Positions 13,201-26,088 of a DNA stretch of 64,000 nucleotides are shown here, piece by piece (position 1 is the first letter of the stretch; the number at the start of each line of letters is the position of its first letter). Made by a program: the position numbers and the translations under genes. Source of the DNA: Antitrichia curtipendula (Eukaryota > Streptophyta > Bryopsida > Hypnales > Leucodontaceae); contig OX579638.1 of the NCBI GenBank assembly GCA_951230915.1, positions 9,442,696 to 9,506,695 of the forward strand, in the 5' to 3' direction. The notes under the pieces are model-generated. The model was not told where the DNA came from, ran no database searches, and saw nothing but the letters and a program-made list of their open reading frames with translations.

Positions 13201-16200
13201 ACTTCAATTTCGTTAAAGTGGTGAATTTCAGCGTCAAAAATCGTGACATATATGAACATGAAGGTGTAAAATCTAGGGCCGATATGGATTTATGATTCAG
13301 AACAGGTGTTCTGAAAGCTGCCACAGTATCGGACTTGACGTTCTCGATCGGCATGATTTTTCTCATAACGAAGTTCTACTTTCATTTTATCTAGTCCATG
13401 CCACATGGACACAGATAGCAAATGCAACCTTTGGTGCAGCTACCAAATTTTCAGACCTCTCGCAAGCTCGACAGCGCCAATGGAAAGACCAGCAGGTAAC
13501 TTTTCATTAATTTACACCGTGAGAATCTCATCTTCAACTGATCTTTTACAATAATGGAATGTGAACACAAGTCACAGATTCATCTACCTCCAGTAGGTGA
13601 AAGAGTACTATGAAACAGTTGCAGTACATATTCAAACCAAGTTTTAAATCCTTTTAAGGACTCATGGATAATGCCTTTTCGAAAATCATGCACAAGTCTT
13701 CAGTTGGCTTGCGCGTGAATTTTCCCTGAGGATATATATTTTGCAGGTGGAAGCTTTTGGGAGCCTCCAAATTTTTTTTGTATGTTGGTCACGTACGTAC
13801 TGTCCAACCTGATGACACGGAATCATCTGCTATAATTCCAAAGAAACCAATTCATCATGCAAACTCAAGACCGGGCTCAAGACTTACTCAGAATGGAAAC
13901 CCTCCAGCGCATGCCAGGGCCTTTTGCTTACTCTCTCTCACTCACTCGCACTCAAACAGTTGGCCACCTGCAGGGCTGGCTTCTGGAAGTAATCAGAGTA
14001 TACTCGTTCAAAAGCAAACGCACCCACTCCACCCCACTCAAAGATTAATGCCGACCTTGGGAACCCCGCCCGTGGTACCCACCCATCTAGCAACTTGATC
14101 AATGATCATGTAAGTGTATAAGATAAATCCTGTTTTATTGCAGGTCTGAAGGCGACGAACCAGTGGTTTCAAATGTGATTTTTACATTTACCTCAATTCG
14201 CTAACGTCAGATTCTTCAAATTGGCACGATTCCGGCGCCGAAAGTTGTGACACATATGTACAGAACGATGTGAAATTTAGGACAGGTTCGGATTTATGTT
14301 CCAGAACGCGCGTTCTGAAAGGTGCTAAAGTGTTGGAATACCGCCAATCGAACGAAATTGATGTTTGCTAAAAGCACTGCAAAATGTGCGAAAATTCAAA
14401 ATTTAACAACTGGTCTGAATTCACATTGGCCTGAACTTTTGGCAGAAGAAGAAGTAGTTTGCTCGCACACCCAAAGTGGGTGTTGTGGGTCACGTGCTTG
14501 GCCAGAGGGGTTTGCAGCAATATTGAAGGAATGGTAGGGGGCAAGGTATGGTGGAGACGTTGGCATGATTCAGCTGACAACTTTCCTCCAAAAAAGCTTA
14601 CATTCTGTTACTCATTAAGGATCGATTTGGGAATGAAGCACAGCACAGCCAGTTTATGTTGACTCAGCCCCACTGAGAATTTAATAATAGGACTCTGGCT
14701 TGGTTAGATGCATGTACCCAATAAGTACATCATCTCGTACATCAGTTACTTGATTGAATTTTAATCCCTTCAACATATATCGACAAAAGCCTAGCTCTCC
14801 GTAGAGGGCAATTCGAAGTTGATTGGCTTGCTTTTTGACCTCTGATCCAACACCCGTAGCTTTCCTGACGTACTGGGTTGGGTGTCCCCCTACAGCAGTA
14901 AACTAGTCTTAAAACTTGGGGAGGACTCCTAAAGTAACGATCGGTCGAGACCTTGTCAGTGCTCACTACTCCAAAATGTTAACGCCCCCTTTTTAAAAAG
15001 TAAACTTTTTATTTGTTCTTACACAAAAGCCACTGCACCATGCTGTTTGAATCGGAATATCCTCTTCGGTTCCATAGTTGCCTCAATCAGAGTAAAGATT
15101 CAAAACTCCAAAAGTAGTGTCACACACATGCCAGTCATTCTGACTGCCAACTGAAGTGCAGCTAGAATTGGTGGAAACGGAGCGAAGCAATCTATCCCCT
15201 CTAAACATGTTACAGAGGATGAGTACGTGACAAGGGACGCAATACCGAGAGTCAAAGGCAAAGACTCGGGACTGCGTGCAGTCCAATGCTTGTTAGCAGT
15301 TCAGACGGGAAGCATGGCGCTGCAAGCTAGGAAAGGATCAGCTGGTGGGGGCTGTAAGAGTGATGATAAGATGGCTGCACCGCCCATTGTGGCTTTGGTC
15401 CCTAGCAAGCTAGCTACGGTAGCTAGACCTGGACTTCATCTTCAGCTACTACACTACTGATAAGTTAAGTTCAAGATCCAAGGCAATAGAGCCTGCAGCA
15501 CACAGCTAGAGAGCTCTGGAGCATCTGGGGGCGGCAGGCTGGGTGCAGCCAGGACCAGCGACTGCAGCCTGTAGGCAGAAAGGAGGGACCGAGGGAAGGA
15601 CCGAACTCAAGGAAGGAGACTAGCTAGCTAGGGACCTAAGTTCGAATCTGCTCCTTCAGTCAGCTGATCATCGATTCATCGATGGACTTTACTTTCGACC
15701 GGTGAATAGTTAATATCTCTCTTGGACTGTAACTGTAACTTAAACAACGCCAGCAAGGAGCGGTACCATTGTACTCTTGTAGCCTTCTCATATGTCTCAG
15801 ATTACAACAATTACTTTATATCTCAATTGGGAAGATCGATTGTAAACTTCAATTTCGTTACATTGACGGAATTTCAGTATTTCACGACTTTGACACTATT
15901 CAGGGCACACTCCCTCAAACATAAATGTAACTGATACCAGTCCTCCCTTCTACCTTTTGGAGCTTTGGATAATTCTACGAATGTCTCAAGTTTGCGCGCG
16001 CAGAGTTGTGCCAACGCATTTAACGAATTTAACGAATATGATTCTTCTCTTCTGTTAGTTCCTTGGTAATCAGGTTTCTCTGCAGTTATTTAACATTGTG
16101 AAAAAACAACGTGCTGAAGTTTGCAGGCCATGAGTCGTGCCAGAGAATTTAACGAATTTAACGAATTTGATTCTTCTCTTCTGTTATTTCCGGTGAAAAT

Positions 16201-17106
16201 CAAGTTTCTCTGCAGTTATTTGACATTGTGAAAAGAAAAAAACGTGCTGAGTCATGGAATGGTCGGGTATGATGTTCTTTCCACAGAAGACCGTGTACTT
16301 TCATCTTACCCAGCACGTACTTTCAGTGGCTAGATCGTGTTCAATCATGCACATCAAGGGTTTAAATTGAAAGACATCTGGCTAATAATTAAAGGACAAG
16401 ATTATGAGATGTGACCATGCCCTCCGTGTCCAGTACTTGCTTACCACTTTTCCAGAAACGTACTTCATTGAGGTTATGTGTCTCCCATTCTCTCCTTCAC
16501 AGGTGAAGTTAAGTGCTATCTAAAGTAAATGTCAGATATATATATTACATGGTGGTAAGCTGCTTTTAACTTACGGAAAGGTGTGACGTAACTTAAGCAT
16601 CAAAATCAGTACAGAAGTATGCATCCAGGCTGAGTATAATTGTGCTTGGGAACTGTTTTCACCGGTACCAGCTTTAAGTTAGCCAGGAATGAATTCCTTG
16701 TGAAGCTGCCTTTGCTAGATTTCCCACCTTCATTAATTTACAAGTGATGGCAGTGCATAAAAAACATGAAACATGGAGCTAGCTTAGGCCTGGGGTTGTG
16801 TGAACATGACGACAGAAGAGCTGGAATTTATTTCATCATTTGGTCAAGGTGACCACTTTGACAATGAAAGTGCATGGGCACGGAAGGAAGTACAATGATT
16901 TGGTGCAGACAGAGGAGCCTTAATTTGTTGATTGTGATACACAGCAGACGAGGAGGGCCAGACACCCAGGTAGGTCCTTGGGACATGGAGCGGAATAAAC
17001 AACGGGTTTACTTGGATTTGAACCCCATCTGGAAGACTGGAACCATATGAGAGCATCTGAGGAAAAAGGATGCGTTAAGTAGCAGCTGGACAGGGAGATA
17101 AGGGTA

Positions 17107-17140
17107 CTGGGCTGGGCTGGGCTGGGCTGGGCTGGGCTGG
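17107..17140. repeat. (GCTGG)n short tandem repeat
   Basis: Seven consecutive CTGG/GCTGG units. The proline- and serine-rich frames reported on the minus strand here are translations of this repeat, not genes. Confidence 0.95.
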
Positions 17141-17878
17141 TGGCGTAGCGTAGGGCAAAGGGCACGAAAAAGACTGTTCCAAACCCCCTCCAAAAAACGT
17201 CCATAGATTGCTACCTGGCCTAGCTAGCTGGATCGTGGACACAGCATTAATATCAGAGACTTCGCAGTCAAGACGGACAATGCAATAGTCCAGGCCCAAG
17301 GCTTCTAGTCATAGATTTGGGTTTCGTGGTACCTTACGTGTAACGTAATTGGGGAAAGGCAGCGTTACATTATTTCTTAAAGCTGCACGTCTTTTGAGAA
17401 AATGATGGAATTTTAGCACTCCATCCAGCCAGCTAGCTAGCTAGCGAGGCTGAGGTTTAATTACAAGGAAGTTAGTTTGTGTGTACATTGGTTTAACTTA
17501 CCTTGTTGCCACACAGCCACGAGAACTTACACTAGTACTGATCAGTCACTTCAGTCGCGGTATGGCTGTATATATGTAGGTGGTATATATATGTGAGACT
17601 GTGTTTTTTTAATGCGGATTGAAGCACAAGCAAATTCTGGAGTGGGGCTGACCAGGTGAACCTGCAGGTGAGTAAGAGGGAACATTCCTGAACAATATTC
17701 AGATGGCGATGCATGGGAAACACCATTTCCAAGGTCTGCCCTGACAAAATCTTATTGCTGGATTGATACCATGGATATGGCTTCCTTTGCCACAGGGATT
17801 ATGAAGTTGCCACACTTGGCACCAGTGGGTGTGCAGCAGGTCAATGTCAAAACCTCTTGCCATGGAGGGGAATTGCTT

Positions 17879-17909
17879 GGGGGAGGGGGAGGGGGAGGGG
17901 GAGGGGGAG
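17879..17909. repeat. (GGGGGA)n short tandem repeat
   Basis: A purine-only run of about five GGGGGA units that could form G-quadruplex structure. The glycine-rich frame through it at 17771-18115 is not accepted as a gene. Confidence 0.9.
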
Positions 17910-18115
17910 AAAAAGGGAACGCATTTCAAAAATATTTATTGATATCCAAAAACTCAAAGCTTGTACAGTACGGTACCCGACAGCTAAGATACAGAGGGGA
18001 AATTGGGGAGCTCCAAACCTTGGGAAGACTGACTGGGAAATTCAAGTTGCCGGCTGTCAAATATTTTTTAAAAATTCATGAAATTGAGAACTGTAAAGTG
18101 CAATGGAAAGCATAG

Positions 18116-19095
18116 AGAGGAACAGTTTCAGGGCTGTTGAATATTATTATACAGAAAAGTGTAATACATACATCAATTTGGATTATTTGGGCATGGTGGC
18201 TATCATCTGGCACTACCACCTTGAGCATCAATAAGAATCTTCATTCTACGAGGCATTGTGGAAATGAGAACATTAAGCACATCTTTGGAGACTCCCTCCA
18301 ATGCATATTGAATTGCAGCATCTATTTATTCCATGTTTTATGGCTGAATACAACATGATTGTTGAAGCCAAAAGCTTGAACATATTTTCTCAATGTGCTC
18401 ATAAATTTTTTTGTCATCATTTGGGTGTTAAAGGAGATTCTAAATTCAATAAGGTTGCATTTTTAAGACATTGTGTGAATTATGAAATTTCAAAATGTTG
18501 ATAATAGGTGCATCCCAAAATGAGCCTCTAGACTCTCATGTAGAGAGTTTGAATATTTTAGGCAAAGATTTAGAGGACTTGGTTTTTAGAATAGGCTCAC
18601 AATTAGGTGCAGTTACTTTAATCCCTTAAGAAGAGTTGTTTGTTGAGCGGACAATTGAATATTCACATAGGTTACTACAAAGTGAATTAGAAAAGATGTT
18701 TCTGAAATTTTGACACAAGGTTGAACATTAATTGATTTTGAAGAAAAGAAATTTAATTGGATGTCCCGGTGGAAAATTATAATGCTTGAGAAAATTCAAG
18801 CAACTTAGGCAATTTAGGCAGTTTGTGCTAAATATGTCATCTACTTTTAAATTTGACATGTGCATAATGAGCATGATGTTGTATGCATGTATCAAATTGT
18901 AATATTAGTTCAAAAATATAATTCCAAGAAGGAAGAGTTAAATTTTATTTACCCTATTAAGCAATTTTGGAAAAAAAAAAAAAATCTTCTAACTTCGACT
19001 TGCTATAATCTTGCAATCTATATATTCAAAGTTTTTGAAATTTTTCTACATGTTTTAAATATTTAACATTGTATTTTTACCATTTAGATTTTATT
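18116..19095. other. Intergenic, nothing recognised
   Basis: AT-rich and without a credible frame. A TTAATCCCTTAAG motif at about 18620 resembles an end of the TTAA family, but I found no partner. Confidence 0.4.
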
Positions 19096-19912
19096 TTACC
19101 CTTAAGTGCCTAAGCCTTTCCAAGTGTGTTTTTCTTATGAAAAAAGAGCATGGGCTTATTTTTATCCATAATGAAGCAAAATTTTTTTTTTTTCAAAATT
19201 TGATTGTATAGACGCTTAGAAAGCTTGCTTATTAGTATGCAACTATGCATACCAATTTTGAGTGTGAAATTGCATAGTAGAATTGTGAGATTATAACAAA
19301 AAAAATGTACGCATTCTATTATTAATATGTTGTCCCTCCCTAAAATGTTTCAAAAATTTGCATATAAAAGTTTTTCGGTATGGGAGGTGACATGAACAAC
19401 TATAAATAGTATTAGCTCACTAAAATGCACTTTCAAAAAACTCAATTTCACATGAAAAAATGTCAAACTTATTACACAACCATTCTGCAATTGTTTAAAT
19501 GCAATTTGTTTTATAAGTAGAAATAAAAAATAACTTCAAATCAATACTTTCAAATTATATTTTTAATGGTGAAAATTATGAAAATACTTTGCATTTCTAT
19601 AGAACCATTTTTAGAGCAAATGGATAAGTACAATTTTTTAGATCTCAAATCAAGTGAAATTGGCAAGCTTTGCTCAAAGTCAAGAAGTTGAGTAAAATTG
19701 GCAAGCTTTACTCTTCCACTAGTGGTACATATATGCCTTTGAAGACTTGTCAAAAATAAAATATTTATATTTTTCAATGAGAAATGAAAGCTTCCAATAG
19801 CTAACCTTCAAAAATTTCCATAATTTTTTTTTAACCAATCTAAGGAATTTATCAAAATGAGCCTGAAATTTTGGAGCGACCATATATGGTTGCTCACACA
19901 TTTAGTATTTAA
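19096..19912 (-). mobile_element. TTAA-family element E5, inverted relative of E3
   Basis: Read on the minus strand, the segment follows 8571-9393 through its length. The 'gcgaccatatatggt' block is at 19875, the 'catgaacaactat' block at about 19390 and the 'aagtgcctaagcctttccaa' block at 19103. The ends are degenerate (TTACCCTTAAGTGCC on one side, TTTAGTATTTAA on the other), so it is older than E3. Non-coding. Confidence 0.75.
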
Positions 19913-22900
19913 TAGTTGCTAGACCTCCTTGTGTTGTAAGGAGATTTAAAGTAAGGTCCCTCCCTCACCCCCGATTTACTTGGATGTGTGCATAGTTGAA
20001 TGGATCAAGGGCAATGGAAGTAGATATTTATGTAACTAACTACAAGGTTGGCCAATAGTATATGGCCTAAAAAACTATGAGAGGTGAATACAACGATCCG
20101 GAGAGACAGACACAAGGCGGCGCAAGGTTAGCTTTGGAGGAGGTCCTGCCAAAAATGCCCAATGACATCATCCACCTGTCGTATTAACATAAATCTGAAA
20201 AATGGCAATGGTTCAAAATTGATCTAATCTTCACTATGATTTGAAGACTATTTGCAATTTCTAGTAACATTCAAAATTCCCAATTTTTTTTATAAAAACA
20301 CATTTTTTTTACTCTTCTATGAACGTTTGAAAATATTGTTCAATTTAGCACTATCAAAAGTTCATAGCTATTATTTTAAAATCAAGTAAAGCAATATTAT
20401 TTATAGGTGCCTCAATCTTTACTACAACACATGATGAATCACTAATATAATGACAATGTTCTCTTTATTAAAAGGACTCTTATGCAATGTTACATGAATT
20501 TTTTTGAATCCATACTACAACTTAAAAAGTCCGTAGCTCTTTATTTAAAGAAGAGACCTTCTAAATAATTACACAATTGTCTTTGCATTCAAGTTGAGAA
20601 TGTATGTTCAAAATTTATAGCTACATCGGTGTAGTGAATTATCTACAATGTGTCTTGCAATGCAAAGATCATGTTGAAAAAAAATTGTGACTTAAAAAAA
20701 GTGGCCCACTCAACTATGCGCAAACCCGTTGTTAATATTCTGCATAAGTGTGCATAAATGGTGATGTGCAGAATACTCAATGGTGTAGAGACTTCAATTG
20801 TCAATTATAGAGCAAAAATAAACACTCCATGAAGTTTTAAAGTCTGCAATTCTTTGGTGTATGGACCAAAATTGAAAATTAAATCTTTTTTTTTGAACTC
20901 CAACCACACAAAATGGTTGCCATAATGATTACAAAAAATTTCAACCCATTCCAAAAGAAACAATTAATTTTGATCAATGCACCAAAAAATGCAAAATTCT
21001 CTTGAAAATGAAACACCCTTTGTCTAGGGCTTATAGGATCACTCTAATTCTTGTGGACAATCCCCTGAACCGCCTTACAATGTCCACCCCTGACAATTGA
21101 ACTTTGCAACAGCATTGCTATGATTATATAAGGTAGGAGGCTGTAAAACAGAGCGGGCATTAAGAATGGACCCTATAAATGGCTGTGAAATGGACATGAG
21201 ATGGTTGTGAAATGGACTAGTACATTCATTGAATGAATCAAGGAAAAAAGTCTAATTAATTGCAAGAGCCAATCATTCTCTTTGCTTTCCCCATTTTTAT
21301 TTAGAATTGCAAGTGAACCGTTTATGAAAGACCTAGGGTCACAAATAGGGACCTATGACCTAACTTGTTTGAAAATTCATAAGTAATTCAAAAATGATCG
21401 GAAAAATACAAAACTACTTGGGTTAGATTCCTCATAAATTTCTCTATGTCTGAAAAATGAGCTAAAAATATTCCCGTCCAAAGAAATACATGAAAAAGGC
21501 AGACCAGCCCTTAGATGCTCCATTTCTGAGCCTCCTACCTTACTGTAATTTGCAAAGTTGATTAGGATTAGGTGCTAGGATTATATACTGTGATTTTTCG
21601 TGTCGACCAAATTGTCAACTTAATTATTAATTTTCAGCCATGTTACCACAGTATTGTCTTCCTGCAGTACTCAAGCATCAATTGCAAGGCTGGCCATATG
21701 GAAAATGGACTCATTTCCAGCTGTTTGATGCCAATAAGACGGGATTATGGTTGTGCATTCTCGCTGCACCAAACTCTTTTTAGATGGCCTTGCCCACAAG
21801 ATTTGCTTCAAAGAGTGAAACCAAACACCATCGTGGGCTTCGTTCCAATCAAAGAGTCACTTTACTAGGCCCGTACAAGTGTTATTGTGTTGACTACCAA
21901 GACAAGCATCAATTAAGTGGCCATGTTCTTCTTATGAATCTGTTCTCCACCTCCAAGTAGGTAAGTTAAGTCACTCATCCTGGTATTGATCAGAACTCAA
22001 TAATTACAAACATTTCACAAGTTTTTCCAATATTTTTTTTGAAACTAGCACACAACAAACCAGGAGGAAACCTCCGGGAGAGCAAATATTCAACCCATTT
22101 TCAGGCATTATTTGAAGTACAAAGTGAGCTTGAGAGTTGTACTGTACTTCTCCTCTCAACACAATGGCACAAACCACAATGCAAACAATTATGAATCGAG
22201 TTAAAAGAGCTTTTAGCCCCTACTCAAAAGTACGCACACCGCTACCCTATATACCATATATATTTATATAAAATCACACATCATCTTCATCCCCGCCACT
22301 ACCCTATATACCATATATATTTATGTAAATCACACATCATCTTCGTCCCCGCCCACCGTGACTCTTTCGTGCTCAGGTGGTTGCTTGGCAAGGCTAAGTC
22401 AAACACTAGAGACAAACGTCTGCAACAAAATTTTGGCAACGAGGGAGACCACGCCATGGAGTGGTGACTGAGTAGAATGGGCACTCTCAGGTTTTGTAGT
22501 CCTCTTTTGTAACCAACCGACTGGACGTGTGCACCTCTGATTTTGTTTTCCGACTGACAACCAAGGAAACAAGCAAGTTGGAGAAACTGCAAGCTGGATC
22601 ATTTCGCTCGCGACTAGGAATTCTCAATTGACTGAACAACCAATCTTTCCACGCAAGTGGTGGTATTCTTGATCAGATGTGGCACTAATTCTGACAAAGC
22701 AAGTTGAAAGATGGTCGGTGCATGCGTTTTCTTCCCAGCCACATGCTCTATAATTTGATACTTTGCAATCATGATCATGAATGCCACCCACTTCCTTAAG
22801 GTTGCAAGTATTGTGAATACCACCAATTGGTGTTAAATGCGATCGATCCAATAGGTGGTAGGATCATTCTGTCCATCTGAAACCCGAAAGCCTGAAACTA

Positions 22901-24163
22901 AGGCAAATTTTCATTAAAAAAACTGGCAGAAGTCTGCAACTTACTATGGCACTTTCATTTCAGGATGATTGAGTGAACTCAAAACTAGAAATCTGTTAAT
23001 ACCAGTTCTACTTCTAAGAGCTTTGAGCAAGTGCAAGTCACAATTTCTGTCTGTAGAAATTGTGTCAATTCAACGAAGTTGTCAATTTTGAGCAATGGCA
23101 TTGTATGATTGTATCTGCATCCATCCCTCCAAAGCTTATTTGTTTGTACTGTACAGTGCAGTACATTTGGGTGCCTCCACTTGTAATGTTAGCATGAATC
23201 ACAGATAAAAACAAGAATATCTTGTCTGTCACTGTATGTGTTGAATGTGTTTAGGGTTGGGGGAGGTGCATATCCTCTGGCTCTTGTAGTCTGTATTTGT
23301 CACCACCATTAAATGCATAGTTATGACATTCCATCAGTGAATTGAATCTTCTAGCACTCAATTTTTGGGCTTAGTATCTGGTGTGTGAATGCAATATCTT
23401 ACCAGGTACTGCAAATTCTTTACTAACTCCAATAACTAAGACTGATGTGGTTTGAAGAAAAAAAGGTGATTTTGTGATTCTCAGCTTGGATTGTCGTTTT
23501 CGGATGGGCATTTCTCTGGGCTCTTCATATATTCAGCAAGTCACCGTACGTTTTGAGTATCTTTCTTGCGCAACAGAGACAACAGGCACAGACACAACAG
23601 GCACAAACTTCGACTCTAAAAGTTATTGGATGCCTCTGCAGTATGGAATTTGTGATAGATTCCAAGCAAAGCAACAAAACAATACATGAGCCAGTGGCCT
23701 TAGATTTTCTTCTTGTTGCCAAGGGCAGGTGAGAACCCCAATCACGGTTGTATTCTGCTGCCGTGGGGAAAACCCCAATCACAGGGTACAAATGCAGCGG
23801 CACACCAAAATCACAGTGGCATACCAAATGCGCCGCCGTGTACATCTCCAAAATCAATTACGTACCTACGCGGAAGAAATTGTTTTAGAACTAAACTTTG
23901 TTCCTTCATAACTTTTGCATACGGTATCCAATTATCACGTTCTTTGGTGCATTGGAACCTCCTCTCGAGTGCTAACAAGAAAATGTGAAAAATTTGTACA
24001 GTTTAATTATAGTAACCAGTCAAAAAAGAAAAAGAAAATGAAAATGGCAGTTTTGGGGGTACCCACCTTAGCTAGGCACAATTGAAGGCATGACCTTCAT
24101 ACTTTTGTATATAACTTATTGTAATAAAACCCCATGACTATTAGTCTCCTTGATTAGAATAAT
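19913..24163. other. Intergenic, one short tandem duplication
   Basis: No supported gene. A tandem pair of about 59-bp units lies at roughly 22236-22350; each carries 'ctatataccatatatattta' followed by 'cacacatcatcttc'. The 98-codon frame at 21572-21868 and the overlapping frames at 22299-22602 and 23525-23988 have no recognised motif and occur on several strands at once. Confidence 0.45.
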
Positions 24164-24714
24164 ATAAGGTAAACTTGCCTATGACAGGCAAACCACCCAT
24201 AACAGGTACCTACTGAACCCCCCCATTACAGTCTTTTATCAATCTATGAGAAACTTTTTCTTAAAAATGGGATGAAGACTGCATAAGGTTGATTTGTAGT
24301 TGTTATCAAAGCCTTGGGATATGGTTATGAAGTTATTAGTAACTGTTATGAACACTTACACCAATCTAGTCTAAAATTGGTAGTAAAAAGTAGTTTTTTT
24401 ATTTCTTCATGTCATGTCCATGTTAGAAAGTCTTGTAGCCATCTTAGAAAATGTTATGACTGTTTTAGGTGGAAAGATGACCATCATGGAAACAATTTTC
24501 TGCTGATTTGGGGTAGTCTACAGACTCTTTTGGGCTTATTGGACAGTACACTTCAAAAATTCACAAAAAAATCATATTTTATCCAAAAAATAAAATTCCA
24601 GTTGCTTTCTTCATTTTTCACATGTGTCTTTGTATGGAAAAAAAATTGATTATTTTTGCTAATGGCAATACAACAAATCAGTCATTCTGCCTGTCATAGG
24701 CAGGTTTACCTTAT
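24164..24714. mobile_element. MITE-like element with about 27-bp inverted ends
   Basis: The left end (24164-24190) reads ATAAGGTAAACTTGCC and continues through a second inverted motif, TGCCTATGACAGGCA. The right end (24687-24714) is its reverse complement with one mismatch. The interior of about 500 bp has no transposase; the 111-codon frame at 24314-24649 has no recognised motif. A TA-type target duplication is possible but does not match cleanly on both sides, so the superfamily is open. Confidence 0.7.
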
Positions 24715-25132
24715 GCTCAAGCTAGAAACAATGGTCAGTAGTGACTGCTCTTACATATAGGAACCAATTATGCTATACTAATGTTGTTTTTAAAGTATCA
24801 TATGAGCCTATTTTTTTTTATTGTTATTCACCCTAAATTTTGGAAATGTACTTGCTATATATGATTAATGAAATTCTTGACATGTCCCAAGGTTTTTATG
24901 ACATAGACATAGACAAGTTATGGTATAAACATATAATAGCAAACCTAAACCAAATTAAAATAAAAATCTCCAATTATAAAAAGAACTTAACATAAAAAAA
25001 TAGTTTTGTAGAAGTCTCAAGTTTTTCCTTCAAGAATATGCCAAAATAATCTGGAACAAATCAATGATTAAATGAACCAATTCATCTATATTGAACGTTT
25101 TTGTATCAAAATGAAAATTTGGAATTGCTTGT

Positions 25133-26088
25133 TTAACCCCTAAGTGTCCCAAGGGATCAAGACTATCCTAACATAGTCTAGAAGTCTAATTAGAAGTGTT
25201 GTAACTTTTGCATTTAACGTCTGAATTGAATGAAAACTCGTTAGGAAATCTTCTAGTTTGTATGGAAAAAATTTCAGAACAATCTAAGGCATATTAATAT
25301 TTTGAAAGCCATTCAAAGTTCATGGGTTTGATTTGAGTTCACCAAATTGCATTGAGATGGCTGCAACTTTAGGGGCTTGTATTTCCTTCATCCAATGTTT
25401 GTTTTCAATAAAATTTGTTAGATTATGTTTCCCTTGAAGTCTTGTTATTGTGGTAAAATTTTCATGCCAATTCAAATTGTTTGAATGTTTTGGAGAAATT
25501 TGGAATTCAAAAACCATAAATTTATGGATTATGGTGCACTTTGGTGGCTTGTTTTTCTTCATAAAGTGTCCATTTACAATAAAATTTTTTGATAAAGTTG
25601 CACAAAATATTATGGTTCATGTAGTTGAAATTTTATATCTATCCAAAGAATTATGAGTGATTGAAATGCATTTTAGTAGAAGGAGGTTCAATCTTAGATG
25701 TGTTTTTTGCAACTTTTATAGCTATTATTTTACATTTCAAAGTCATGTTGTAGACACAATGGATCAATTGAAAATAATATTTTCTTTCACCAATGTGTTT
25801 GTATGTTGTTTTTGAAGTACTTTATAGTTAAAAAAAATTCATTTGAATAGGTTTAAAAATCAAATTTCACCTCAAAATGTATTAGAATTTTTTTTGCATC
25901 CTTTTTCTATACTAAGACATTATAATCTTACAATCTATGTGGCCAACCATTCCAAATTCAATTCATGTCATCTATAACACATACACTACAAGATTGTACA
26001 CTTGAGATTTCTATGCCTTAGTGACACTTAGACCTAAAACACTTCAAAAGTAATGATGTTTTTAAACCCATGGGCATTTAGGGGTTAA
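25133..26088. mobile_element. TTAA-flanked inverted-repeat element E6
   Basis: TTAA at 25133-25136 is followed by CCCCTAAGTGTCCCAAGG. TTAA at 26085-26088 is preceded by the inverted counterpart (outward-in CCCCTAAATGCCCATGG). The terminal inverted repeat is about 18 bp with a few mismatches. The interior of about 950 bp is non-coding and unlike E2 or E3 by eye, so the family contains several subfamilies sharing only their ends. A further possible end, TTAACCTTTAAAGG, begins at 26111. Confidence 0.7.

Larger units (their letters stand above)
13200..18115. other. GC-richer non-coding region with local duplications
   Basis: No gene is recognised. Two diverged copies of about 120 bp occur at roughly 13215-13340 and 14215-14345 (shared 'gtgaaatttaggacaggttc'-like block and 'cagaacgcgcgttctgaaag'-like block). 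A second tandem pair of about 110 bp lies at 16008-16115 and 16140-16252 ('atttaacgaatttaacgaat', 'tctctgcagttattt'). Several CTAGCTAG runs are present. The short frames overlap each other and have no family motif. Confidence 0.5.

Noticed and set aside
17771..18115. 114-codon plus-strand frame with a glycine run
   Set aside because: The frame exists because it crosses the (GGGGGA)n repeat. The remainder has no recognisable domain, and another frame overlaps it equally well.
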